A DNA stretch of 12,401 bases from an uncultured Clostridia bacterium. Its GTDB lineage: Bacteria; Bacillota; Clostridia; Oscillospirales; Oscillospiraceae. Below the pieces are notes generated by a model. It did not search any database and was not told the DNA's origin. It saw only the letters and a program-made list of their open reading frames with translations. The position numbers and the translations under genes were made by a program. The stretch lies in NCBI GenBank assembly GCA_946006895.1, contig CAMFZO010000022.1, positions 1-12,401 on the forward strand. The letters run 5' to 3'. Every line of letters starts with the position of its first letter. Position 1 is the stretch's first letter. Below, one piece after another: positions 1 to 6,494 of this stretch.

Positions 1-31
1 CATGCGCTTTGTGGAAAAGTTCGGCAAATAA
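1..31 (+). CDS. Possible 3' end of an upstream gene (partial)
   Basis: An open frame enters from the left edge and ends at TAA (29-31), giving a tail that reads MRFVEKFGK. Only about nine codons are visible, so no family can be named. The case that it is real rests on position alone: it ends 8 bp before a strong 12-bp hairpin (40-67) that could end its transcript. The ATG at 2-4 has no visible upstream context and is more likely internal than a start. It could equally be noncoding sequence that happens to be open. Confidence 0.3.
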   Translation, partial: MRFVEKFGK

Positions 32-39
32 AGAAAATG

Positions 40-67
40 GGCTGGATCCTGGGATCAGGATCCAGCC
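40..67. terminator. Strong stem-loop, probable (bidirectional) terminator
   Basis: A perfect 12-bp stem, GGCTGGATCCTG (40-51) against CAGGATCCAGCC (56-67), closes a GGAT loop. On the minus strand it is followed by a T-rich tail (ATTTTCTTTATTT), the normal form of an intrinsic terminator. On the plus strand the following sequence (TGGTCTATATGTT) is T-poor, so termination of a gene ending at 31 would be weaker. It probably separates the left-hand gene from anything transcribed leftward out of the AT-rich region. Confidence 0.6.
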
Positions 68-398
68 TGGTCTATATGTTGAATTACTCGTACTGATGGT
101 TGTTTCTTTTCAGCCAAAGACCCACCAAACGGAGCAGAATTGAGGTAAAAATAAGCAAAAGTAGTGTGTCGGTTCCGTTCAACAAATGGAATTTTATTAC
201 TTCTTTTTATTCTTTAGACTCGCATATATACCGATTGCAATTACAAAGACAACAGCCACTACTATCCCATATTCCACAATCGCCACCTCCAAATTTCGAT
301 TTGTAGAACTCAGTATATCAAAAAACTGTGAAGAACTCAACCGCGAAAAAAGAAACATCTCTTGTATTGGCAGTCGAATGAACTTTTTCAATGGCAGG
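68..398. other. AT-rich stretch without a convincing gene
   Basis: This roughly 330-bp stretch is clearly more AT-rich than the genes to its right (the line 181-240 is about 27% GC by count). It has short open frames on both strands but none with a ribosome site. The only frame with protein-like character is on the minus strand, 427 to 197. Its C-terminal half reads as one hydrophobic helix (EYGIVVAVVFVIAIGIYASL) followed by a Lys-rich end (KNKKK). Its first usable start is a TTG at 425-427 inside a hairpin, and the internal ATG at 356-358 has no separated Shine-Dalgarno sequence, so it is not called as a gene. Confidence 0.5.
98..115 (+). repeat. 18-bp stem-loop motif, left copy
   Basis: GGTTGTTTCTTTTCAGCC matches 16 of 18 bases with GGCTGTTTCTTTACAGCC at 442-459, in the same orientation. 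Both can fold, with GGTTG/CAGCC here (one G-T pair) and GGCTGT/ACAGCC in the right copy. The two copies lie about 340 bp apart and bracket the AT-rich stretch. The second difference, in the right stem, keeps or improves pairing. Confidence 0.45.
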
Positions 399-441
399 AT
401 ATTTCGTGAAATATTTTGCTTTCGCAAAATGTGAAATAATA

Positions 442-459
442 GGCTGTTTCTTTACAGCC
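442..459 (+). repeat. 18-bp stem-loop motif, right copy
   Basis: GGCTGTTTCTTTACAGCC forms a 6-bp stem with a TTCTTT loop. It is the partner of the 16/18-identical copy at 98-115 and also counts as one unit of the hairpin array. Confidence 0.5.
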
Positions 460-595
460 CCATTGTGAAATTTTCCGCTGCGCGGAAAGTGAAATGAAAT
501 AAATCCCCTTACGCGCCACTGCGCATTTCACACGCCGCAGGCGTATTTCATACTGCGAAGCAGTATTTCACCCACCCGAAGGGTGGATTTCGTTG

Positions 596-623
596 AAAAA
601 AGCACGCCGAAGCGTGCTTTTTT
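596..623 (-). terminator. Terminator of tRNA-Ser
   Basis: GCACGC (602-607) pairs with GCGTGC (612-617) around a CGAA loop, flanked by six A (596-601) and six T (618-623). On the minus strand it begins one base after the encoded CCA end of the tRNA and ends in a six-T run, a textbook intrinsic terminator. The symmetric A and T runs make it work in both directions. It is also the last unit of the hairpin array. Confidence 0.9.
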
Positions 624-624
624 C

Positions 625-716
625 TGGCGGAGAGGGCGGGATTCGAACCCGCGAGACGCTTTTAACGCCTACACGATTTCCAGTCGTGCGCCTTCGGCCA
701 GCTCAGCCACCTCTCC
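625..716 (-). tRNA. tRNA-Ser (anticodon GGA)
   Basis: Read on the minus strand, a 7-bp acceptor stem (GGAGAGG/CCTCTCC), a D arm, an anticodon stem CACGA/TCGTG with loop CTGGAAA, a long variable arm and a TTCGAAT T-loop are all present. The anticodon GGA (679-681 on the plus strand) decodes UCC and UCU serine codons. The long variable arm is the class II form expected of tRNA-Ser. CCA is encoded (625-627), and the whole gene is 92 nt with it. It has its own promoter at 755-783 and terminator at 596-623. Its 3' end abuts the hairpin array, a position often used by integrating elements, though no duplicated tRNA end is visible here. Confidence 0.98.
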
Positions 717-754
717 AATTCAGCCGATCTTACTTCCGCAAAATCAGCTTGAAT

Positions 755-783
755 ATCATACATGATAATTCGCCGGATGTCAA
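755..783 (-). promoter_or_regulatory. Promoter of tRNA-Ser
   Basis: On the minus strand a consensus -35 box TTGACA (778-783) is followed after exactly 17 bp by TATGAT (755-760), a near-consensus -10 box. Transcription would begin near 748, leaving a leader of about 30 nt before the tRNA at 716. It sits in the 115-bp gap between the penicillin-binding protein gene and the tRNA, so the tRNA does not depend on the upstream operon. Confidence 0.88.
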
Positions 784-831
784 GTGTTTTCTTTTGTTTT
801 TTCGGTATTTCTTTCCTGTTCCGGCAAAACA

Positions 832-2166
832 TCACGAACCCATCGCCACCACGCAGGCGTCGAGGACCTGGCGGATGACCGGCGTACAGGCCGTACTGCC
901 TGCGCCGCCGCCTTCAATTACCACCACGAAAGCCAGCGGATAATCCTCGCTCTGGACAAAGCCCGTCAGCAGCGCGTTGGAGGTCAGACCCTCGCCCCGT
1001 TCCGCCGTGCCGGATTTCGCGCCGGCATAGAGGCCGCTGAAATACCATTCGCCGTAGTTGTTGACCACGTTATAGTGCATCATTTCCGCCAGGGTATCCG
1101 CCGCCGACGCGCTGAGGATCTTATCCCCCATCTCCGTCTTGGCCTCGTACTTTGTCTTGCTGCCGTAGGTGACCTTATCCACAAGGTAAGGCGTTGCCGC
1201 CTGACCGCCGTTGGCGATGGCTCCCATGAAGGTCATGTACTGGCAGGGGTTGATCTGGTCCGTATACTGACCGACGCCCGCCCAGGCCGCTTCATAGGCC
1301 GTGGCCTCCGAGAGGTCAAAATTGCCGTTCTTTGTGACGAATCCGTCAAAGGAAAGGCTGTCGGTGATACCAAACCGCCGGGCATAATCCGTCAGGACAT
1401 CTGCGCCCAATTGGTCGGCAATCTGCGCAAAGGCGACGTTGCAGGATTGACACAGGGCCTGCCGGAAATTGATCGTCCCGTGGACGCCGTTACAGATCAC
1501 CGTCTCGCTGCCGATCCGGGCGCTGCCCTCACAGTAGAAGGTCCTGTCCTCAATGTCAGAGATCCGCTCCAGTGCCGCAGCCGCCGTCACCAGCTTGAAG
1601 GTGGAGCCGGGTGCGTAGGCCGAATGGAGGAAACGGTTAACATAGACACCGTTGTACTGCTCGGGGTTGCCCTCCACGTCGGGCACGTTCCAGGGGTCAT
1701 AGGTGGGCGAGGAGACCATGCAGAGGATCTCGCCGGTTTTGTAGTTATACACACCTACAGTGCCGTGCTGCCCGTTCAAGGCGTTGAGAGCGGCCCGCTG
1801 CACAGCGGCGCTCAAAGTCAGGGTCATTCTCCCCTCACCGTCGCCCATATGGCGCGTTCCGCTGATGCGGTTGAAGCCGGCCAGCTCGTCGCCGTATTCG
1901 TTGAGAAGATAGGGTGTGATATAGCCCTCGTTGTCGCCGAGGATCTGGAGCATGGAGGCACGCACCGTCGCGTCGTCTGCAAGGGTACGGCCCTGGGTGT
2001 TGTCCATCAGCACCGTCCCGGAGCGGTCGACAATGACACCGTCATTTTGGAAGGGCATCCAGTCCGGCCCGTTGACAAAATAGCGCACGACGATAACCAG
2101 CACACCTACCAGCATGGCGGCGGCAAGGAAATAAGCAAACCAGGCACGTTTTGCCAGCTTATTCAT
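832..2166 (-). CDS. Class B penicillin-binding protein (PbpA-like transpeptidase)
   Basis: This D,D-transpeptidase would cross-link peptidoglycan outside the membrane. The 444-residue protein has one N-terminal membrane anchor (about 10-29), a short non-catalytic segment, and a transpeptidase domain from about 115 on. All three active-site motifs are present: STFK at 188-191 (nucleophile Ser188), SCN at 241-243 and KSGT at 384-387. The short N-terminal part resembles mycobacterial PbpA more than the larger PBP2/FtsI proteins; this is from family knowledge. The ATG lies 8 bp inside the end of the upstream FHA-SEDS gene, with a strong AGGAGGTGG site (2173-2181) and 6 bp spacing, so the two are translationally coupled and probably act as a SEDS-PBP pair. 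No terminator is visible after its stop, so transcripts may run on into the tRNA-Ser region. Confidence 0.95.
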   Translation of the reverse strand: MNKLAKRAWFAYFLAAAMLVGVLVIVVRYFVNGPDWMPFQNDGVIVDRSGTVLMDNTQGRTLADDATVRASMLQILGDNEGYITPYLLNEYGDELAGFNRISGTRHMGDGEGRMTLTLSAAVQRAALNALNGQHGTVGVYNYKTGEILCMVSSPTYDPWNVPDVEGNPEQYNGVYVNRFLHSAYAPGSTFKLVTAAAALERISDIEDRTFYCEGSARIGSETVICNGVHGTINFRQALCQSCNVAFAQIADQLGADVLTDYARRFGITDSLSFDGFVTKNGNFDLSEATAYEAAWAGVGQYTDQINPCQYMTFMGAIANGGQAATPYLVDKVTYGSKTKYEAKTEMGDKILSASAADTLAEMMHYNVVNNYGEWYFSGLYAGAKSGTAERGEGLTSNALLTGFVQSEDYPLAFVVVIEGGGAGSTACTPVIRQVLDACVVAMGS

Positions 2167-3907
2167 ACGGCTCCACCTCCTCTGCCTTGGCGGTCCTCAC
2201 CGCGAAGCTGGCGTTTTGCCGCGTGTCGGCAGCCTTGATAAACGCCAAAAGTCCCCAGGAGGAAAGCATACTGGAACCGCCGTTGGACACAAAGGGGAAC
2301 GTGACACCGGTCATTGGCAGGATGTCCATGGTACCGAACACGTTCAAGATCGTCTGGGTCATCATAATGGCTACTGCCGCGCAGGCGCCGATGGTATAGA
2401 AGCTGCTGCGTCCGATGGCTGCAGAACGTGCCACAAAGACGCCCAGCAGAATGATGGCAAGGACCGGAATCAGCCCCATGATTAGGCCCCATTCCTCGCA
2501 GACGAAAGCAAACACATAGTCCGTATCCGCCGCCATAACGTAGTAGCGGAAGGCGCCGTTGCCCGCGCCGAGACCGAACAGACCGCCGGATGCGATACAC
2601 GTCATGGCCTTGACCTGGTCGTAGCCGCCGTTCAGAGGATCATCCCAGGCATGGCCCCAGGTGGAAAAACGGCGCAGCACATGAGGTGGGATGTCGATGA
2701 CCAGCAGGAGCAAAACGCCGCAGCACACCACCGTTCCCAGCAGCGCCAGCGCGGAAAAGCTACCGCTTCGCATGAGGCAGATGACCACAAGGGCCACAAA
2801 GAAGATCAGCGCGGTGCCGAAGTCGTTCATCAGTGCCAGGCAGCCGCAGATGGCAGCGGAATAGATGATGAAGGAGAGCATATTCCGCTTGGTCACGATG
2901 CGGTCCATGGTGGACGCGCCCACATACAGGAAGCACAGCTTGACCAGCTCCGAGGGCTGGAAGGACATGGAACCGATCTGGATCCAGTTTTTTGCGCCGT
3001 TGATCTCCCGGCCCAGGACCAGGTTCGCCGCCAGCAGAAGCAAACCTGCCACCGCCGCCAGATAGCGGAAACGCTTGGCCCGGTTCAGATCCCGCATGGA
3101 CCAGCCGATGACCAGATAGATGAAGATGCCGCCGGCAATACAGATGAGCTGCTTGGTCACTTCCGTCGGCGCAGAGGACGCAATGACGGAAAGGCCGATG
3201 GTGGAAAGGAAGAAGGCCAGGGTCTCCACCTCAAAGCTGCTGCGGCGCATGATCTTCAGGGCCATAAACAGCAGCCATTGCAGACCGATCACCGCCAGGA
3301 AGCTGAGGACGACAGTGGAGATAGCCTCCTCCTTGCCGTTCATCCAGAATTGCAGCGCCGTCAGGAGCTGAAATACCGTCAGGATAACGAGGGTCAGTCC
3401 GGGGCTTGCAATGGCGGCGGGGCGGGTGCGGTAGTATTTCTGCTCCTCCATCTCCTCCGCCGTGGTGGGGGCCAGGACCATTTCCACGCCGCCGAGGGAG
3501 ATCACGTCGCCGTATTGCAGGGCGCAGATATCCACGGTCTTGCCGTTGACCGACACCGCGCCACGGGATCCGATATCCGTCAGAGACCAGCTTCCGTCGT
3601 CATAGCGGGTCAGAACTGCGTGATTCCGGGAGACCGTGGACAGATTCACCACGATGTCACAGCCGCGGCCGCGGCCGATGATATTCTCCCAATGGGTCAC
3701 GGGAAGCTGCTGACCGTCGGGCATAACCAGCCACGCCCAAGTTTCCGGCTCGCGGCGGAAACGCAGCAGGGGCTTGGCGCAGCGCCACAGAATGAGCGCG
3801 CCCAGCACCGGCGCCAGATAGCACCAGACCGCGCAGAACACCTCGGCAAAGCCTCTGCCGTCGGTTTGGAAGAAGCCGTTCAGTGTTTCAAAGAAATCAG
3901 ACAGCAT
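2159..3907 (-). CDS. FHA domain-SEDS peptidoglycan glycosyltransferase (FtsW/RodA/SpoVE family)
   Basis: SEDS proteins polymerise lipid II into glycan strands and work with a class B PBP. This 582-residue protein starts with a membrane segment (about 27-41) and then has a cytoplasmic FHA domain (about 66-146) with the phosphothreonine-binding signature GRGRGCD (78-84), SRNHA (93-97) and NGK (121-123). The SEDS domain (about 170-565) follows. It carries GAKNWIQIG (304-312) with QPSE (317-320), DFGTA (362-366) with the conserved Asp362, and LPMTGVTFPFVSNGGSS (530-546). The start has a good AGAGAGGTG site. The FHA domain suggests control by a PrkC/PknB-type Ser/Thr kinase, which is not in this window; actinobacteria place FHA proteins, RodA and PbpA together in a similar way. 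Rod-width, division and sporulation roles cannot be told apart here. Confidence 0.95.
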   Translation of the reverse strand: MLSDFFETLNGFFQTDGRGFAEVFCAVWCYLAPVLGALILWRCAKPLLRFRREPETWAWLVMPDGQQLPVTHWENIIGRGRGCDIVVNLSTVSRNHAVLTRYDDGSWSLTDIGSRGAVSVNGKTVDICALQYGDVISLGGVEMVLAPTTAEEMEEQKYYRTRPAAIASPGLTLVILTVFQLLTALQFWMNGKEEAISTVVLSFLAVIGLQWLLFMALKIMRRSSFEVETLAFFLSTIGLSVIASSAPTEVTKQLICIAGGIFIYLVIGWSMRDLNRAKRFRYLAAVAGLLLLAANLVLGREINGAKNWIQIGSMSFQPSELVKLCFLYVGASTMDRIVTKRNMLSFIIYSAAICGCLALMNDFGTALIFFVALVVICLMRSGSFSALALLGTVVCCGVLLLLVIDIPPHVLRRFSTWGHAWDDPLNGGYDQVKAMTCIASGGLFGLGAGNGAFRYYVMAADTDYVFAFVCEEWGLIMGLIPVLAIILLGVFVARSAAIGRSSFYTIGACAAVAIMMTQTILNVFGTMDILPMTGVTFPFVSNGGSSMLSSWGLLAFIKAADTRQNASFAVRTAKAEEVEPYE

Positions 3908-3940
3908 ACTGCACCTCTCTTTCTTATGGTTTACGAACAG

Positions 3941-3971
3941 GGGGCTGACCGCCAGCCCCGTCAGGCTGACG
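3941..3971 (-). other. Intercistronic mRNA hairpins
   Basis: In the 85-bp gap between the AI-2E-type gene and the FHA-SEDS gene, GGGGCTG (3941-3947) pairs with CAGCCCC (3953-3959), and CGTCAG (3959-3964) pairs with CTGACG (3966-3971). The two share base 3959. There is no T run downstream on the minus strand, so this is not a normal terminator. It may stabilise or set a processing point in the mRNA, or weakly attenuate the two cell-wall genes. Confidence 0.45.
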
Positions 3972-3992
3972 TTCAGCTCCCTGCGAATCTAT

Positions 3993-5303
3993 TTATTCGT
4001 CAAAATCGTCCTCGTCGTCCTCGTCATCCGGGTCAGCGTGCATATCGTAGGCAGGCTCGACGGATACATAGGAGTAGCTGGGCGCAGGCTCCACCGGCAG
4101 GTCCTCCACCATTTTGATGGAATAATAGACGTCGGTATCCGTGGGATAGCGCTTGCGCTTCAGGCGTCCGTTGACCCGGTCGTTGATGAGCGTATAGATC
4201 ACGGCGAACACCGGAACGCCCAGCAGCATCCCGGCAAAGCCGAAAATACCGCCGAAAACAAGGATCGCTACCAGGACCCAAAGGTCGGAAATGCCCAGCT
4301 TCTCGCCCAGGATGCGGTTTTCGATGATATTGCCGTCGATCATCTGGAGCGCCAGGATAAAGATGCAGAAATACAGTGCGTCAATGGGATGCTCGATGAG
4401 CAGCAGCAGTGCCGACGGGATGGCACCCAGGAACGGCCCGAAGAAAGGAATGATATTGGTCACGCCTACCAGCGTTGCGATCAGCGGCGCATAGGGCATG
4501 CCCGTGACAAGCAAAAAGATATAGGTAAGGATACCCACAAGGAGCGCGTCAATGAGCTTACCGATGACATAGCCGCCGAAAATCTTGTTGGTGCGGCGGG
4601 CCACCTCGAAAATACGGTCGGCATGCTTCGTGGAGAAGACGGAAATAACGATCTTTTTCGACTGCGCGCACAGGCGTTTTTTGTAGATCAGGATATAGAC
4701 CGCCGCGATGATACCGATGCCGGCGTTAAACACGCCCATGACCACGCTGTAAACCGAGCTGGTCAGGCTGCCAAGGAAGGAAGCGATGTCGATTTTTTTC
4801 AGTTCGTTGATCAGGAGTTGGAACAGGCTGTCCAGATTCTTATGGAACCACTCCTCCACCTCTGTTCCGGCAAAGGTATCATTGATCCAGGTGGTAATGG
4901 TCTGTCCATAGCGTTCCAGCCTTTCCTGCTGCAAAAGTTCCTCCAGGCTGTTGACGATGCTCGGGACAATTAGAGCGATCAGGGCATAGAGCAGTGCCAG
5001 CAATGTAATGACCGCTGTGACAACACTGATCGTCGTGCTCAGGCGGGATTTGGCCTTGTCCGAGAGCTTACGGTTGACCAGGGCCTTGTCCATCAGCTTT
5101 CGGACAAGCTGCATGATGGGATTCATCAGGTAGGCAAACAGGCAGCCGTAGACCAGAGGGGAGATAATACCCAGGAAGTCCAGGATCATCTGATAGAACC
5201 CGGGCAGATTGGAAAAGATCAGCCAAAAGAGGCCTCCTGCCACGATGACCAGGAAGGCTGTCAGGCCCCATTTAAAGTATTTCTCGTTGCGATGCAGCTT
5301 CAT
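3993..5303 (-). CDS. AI-2E family membrane transporter-like protein
   Basis: This 436-residue polytopic protein belongs to the AI-2E family (PF01594; YdiK, PerM and TqsA relatives). Members are linked to export of small molecules or to Na+/H+ antiport, and the substrate here is unknown. Hydrophobic segments fall near 11-31, 40-62, 91-114, 184-207, 242-268, 272-288, 295-325 and 341-376. The family's central motifs are visible as GGYVIGKLIDALLVGI (243-258) and IIPFFGPFLGAIPSALLLL (284-302). A soluble loop of about 70 residues follows the third helix. The C-terminus ends in a run of Asp/Glu (DDEDDEDD, 426-433), a likely cytoplasmic acidic tail. The start has AAGGAG with 8 bp spacing and a strong promoter. 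It is first in an operon with the SEDS-PBP pair, hinting at an envelope role. Confidence 0.94.
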   Translation of the reverse strand: MKLHRNEKYFKWGLTAFLVIVAGGLFWLIFSNLPGFYQMILDFLGIISPLVYGCLFAYLMNPIMQLVRKLMDKALVNRKLSDKAKSRLSTTISVVTAVITLLALLYALIALIVPSIVNSLEELLQQERLERYGQTITTWINDTFAGTEVEEWFHKNLDSLFQLLINELKKIDIASFLGSLTSSVYSVVMGVFNAGIGIIAAVYILIYKKRLCAQSKKIVISVFSTKHADRIFEVARRTNKIFGGYVIGKLIDALLVGILTYIFLLVTGMPYAPLIATLVGVTNIIPFFGPFLGAIPSALLLLIEHPIDALYFCIFILALQMIDGNIIENRILGEKLGISDLWVLVAILVFGGIFGFAGMLLGVPVFAVIYTLINDRVNGRLKRKRYPTDTDVYYSIKMVEDLPVEPAPSYSYVSVEPAYDMHADPDDEDDEDDFDE

Positions 5304-5333
5304 AGCGGTCGCTCCTTTTCCAGCTTCCCTAAT

Positions 5334-5362
5334 AAAATACCACGAAGTTGGGAAATCGTCAA
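5334..5362 (-). promoter_or_regulatory. Promoter of the AI-2E / FHA-SEDS / PBP operon
   Basis: On the minus strand TTGACG (5357-5362) and TATTTT (5334-5339) are separated by exactly 17 bp. The -10 box ends about 30 bp before the ATG at 5303. The promoter is back to back with that of the WYL regulator, within 157 bp, so one regulator could affect both. I could not find a clear inverted-repeat operator here. Confidence 0.75.
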
Positions 5363-5399
5363 GTGTCCCCGATATTTGCGCTTAAGATCCCCTGTCCTC

Positions 5400-5429
5400 T
5401 TGCATTTTCAGTTTCGTTTATAGTATTAT
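5400..5429 (+). promoter_or_regulatory. Probable promoter of the WYL regulator
   Basis: TTGCAT (5400-5405) and TATTAT (5424-5429) are 18 bp apart, a reasonable sigma-A match. The -10 box ends 31 bp before the ATG at 5461. An overlapping TAGTAT (5421-5426) at 15 bp is a poorer alternative. Confidence 0.55.
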
Positions 5430-5460
5430 GGAAGAAAACCGAACCGGGAGGCTGTAATCT

Positions 5461-6438
5461 ATGGCAAAATCGGAGAATCAGAAGCTGAAGCTTCTCTATT
5501 TGCGGGATTATCTGCGGCAAAACACCGACGAAAAGCACCCGGCAAAGGCGCAGACCCTTGTGGACTATCTGGCGTCAAAAGACATCCGGGCAGAACGAAA
5601 AAGCATCTACGACGATATCCATATGCTGAATGAATACGGGACCGAGGTCCTCTACCGCCGCGGCAGCAACGGCGGGTATTACGTTGCTCAGCGGGATTTT
5701 GAGCTTTCGGAATTGAAGCTGCTGGTGGACGCTGTGCTCTCGTCGAGGTTTCTGACCGCCGGGCAGTCGTCCGCCCTGATCAAAAAGCTGGCCGCCCTGT
5801 CCAGCACCCATGAGGCGGAGCTGCTGCGTCGCCAAATTGTCCTGTCCGGCCGCCTGAAAACGGAAAATGACGCCAGTATTTCCAACATCGACACACTCTA
5901 TGAGGCCATCGACCGGGACAGTCAGGTCGTATTCCGCTATTTTGACTGGGGCGTGGACCTGAAGAAGCATTTCCGCCGGGGCCGCTATACCGCAAGCCCC
6001 TATGCTCTGCTGTGGGACAATGAGAATTACTATCTCATCGCCTACACGGAAAAGCACGGCATCACCCATTACCGCGTGGACAAGATGGAGGAGATCTTCC
6101 TGACCGGCCAGAAGCGCGTCTTTACCGAGGAGAGCCGGAAATTTGACCCCGCCGCCTATTCGCGGGAGGTCTTCGGGATGTACCGCGGAAAGACGCAGCA
6201 GGTCAAGCTGCGGTTTGAAAACGCCCTGGCCGGCGTGGTGGTTGACCGTTTCGGGCGGGATATTCTGCTCATCCCCGATGGAAACGAGCATTTTACGCTG
6301 ACGGTCCAGGTGTCCCTCTCTCCCAATTTCCTGGGCTGGCTGGCTGGCTTCGGAGGACGCGCCTCCGTTGTCTTTCCCCAGAGCGCCGTAGACGCCTACG
6401 CAAACCAACTGAAGGAAGCTCTGGCGGCGCTGTCATAA
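5461..6438 (+). CDS. WYL domain transcriptional regulator (YafY-like)
   Basis: This 325-residue protein has the usual three-part build of bacterial WYL regulators. An N-terminal DeoR/HTH_11-type winged helix occupies about 5-75, where KSIYDDIHMLNEYG (47-60) is the recognition-helix region and RRGSNGGYYV (66-75) is the wing. A helical linker leads to a WYL domain (about 143-215, with ALLWDNENYYLIAY at 182-195), followed by a WCX-type C-terminal domain (about 245-325). WYL domains bind nucleic acid or nucleotide ligands. Translation starts at ATG after GGGAGG with 9-10 bp spacing. It is transcribed away from the cell-wall operon, so control of that operon or of itself is plausible but unproven. 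Its length is normal for the family and nothing is missing. Confidence 0.93.
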   Translation: MAKSENQKLKLLYLRDYLRQNTDEKHPAKAQTLVDYLASKDIRAERKSIYDDIHMLNEYGTEVLYRRGSNGGYYVAQRDFELSELKLLVDAVLSSRFLTAGQSSALIKKLAALSSTHEAELLRRQIVLSGRLKTENDASISNIDTLYEAIDRDSQVVFRYFDWGVDLKKHFRRGRYTASPYALLWDNENYYLIAYTEKHGITHYRVDKMEEIFLTGQKRVFTEESRKFDPAAYSREVFGMYRGKTQQVKLRFENALAGVVVDRFGRDILLIPDGNEHFTLTVQVSLSPNFLGWLAGFGGRASVVFPQSAVDAYANQLKEALAALS

Positions 6439-6450
6439 CATAACACAAAC

Positions 6451-6485
6451 GGTGCGCTGCAGGTCTTGATGATCTGCAGCGCACC
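6451..6485. terminator. Shared terminator hairpin between convergent genes
   Basis: GGTGCGCTGCAG (6451-6462) is perfectly complementary to CTGCAGCGCACC (6474-6485). Three further pairs, including one G-T, leave a TTGAT loop, so the stem is 15 bp. It lies 12 bp after the WYL gene and 9 bp after the stop of the convergent gene at 6495. The tails (GCATTTCAG rightward, GTTTGTGTTATG leftward) are only moderately T-rich, so the stem does most of the work. Confidence 0.75.
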
Positions 6486-6494
6486 GCATTTCAG

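Larger units (their letters stand above)
399..623. repeat. Array of short hairpins with ATTTCA-type linkers
   Basis: At least eight compact inverted repeats lie almost end to end. Stems are 399-405/408-414 (ATATTTC), 413-419/424-430 (ATTTTGC), 442-447/454-459 (GGCTGT), 472-478/482-488 (TTTCCGC, loop TGC), 513-516/521-524 (GCGC), 532-536/540-544 (ACGCC, loop GCA), 551-556/560-565 (TACTGC, loop GAA) and 572-577/581-586 (CCACCC, loop GAA), then the tRNA terminator stem at 602-617. From 525 on they are joined by ATTTCA or ATTTCG at 525, 545, 565 and 587, a period of about 20-22 bp. Stem sequences differ completely while the three-base loops and linkers are kept, so this is a structural repeat rather than a sequence repeat. 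No open frame crosses it convincingly. Confidence 0.8.

Noticed and set aside
399..623. CRISPR array
   Set aside because: The period of about 20 bp is too short, the constant part is only a 6-bp linker, and the variable parts are self-complementary, so these are hairpins and not spacers.
625..716. Attachment site of an integrated element at the tRNA 3' end
   Set aside because: No second copy of the tRNA end and no integrase gene are visible in the window.
784..2238. Long plus-strand open frame (484 codons) opposite the PBP gene
   Set aside because: It is a shadow of the minus-strand PBP, which has all three active-site motifs. The plus-strand translation shows no recognisable domain.
3660..3683. 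GC-rich GCCGCGGCC repeat resembling a regulatory palindrome
   Set aside because: It encodes the GRGRG part of the FHA phosphate-binding motif and is explained by codon choice.
2651..4117. Plus-strand open frame (488 codons) opposite the FHA-SEDS gene
   Set aside because: The translation is rich in His, Gln and Arg, typical of an antisense frame of a GC-rich gene. The opposite strand encodes a clear SEDS protein.
4038..4973. Plus-strand open frame opposite the AI-2E-type gene
   Set aside because: It has no ribosome site or known domain, and the minus strand has promoter, ribosome site and family motifs.
6333..6352. Short CTGG tandem repeat that could cause slippage
   Set aside because: Only about four units inside the regulator's C-terminal domain, the frame is intact, and no sign of phase variation is visible.
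5575..6408. Minus-strand open frame opposite the WYL regulator
   Set aside because: Antisense shadow; the plus-strand product is a complete WYL regulator.
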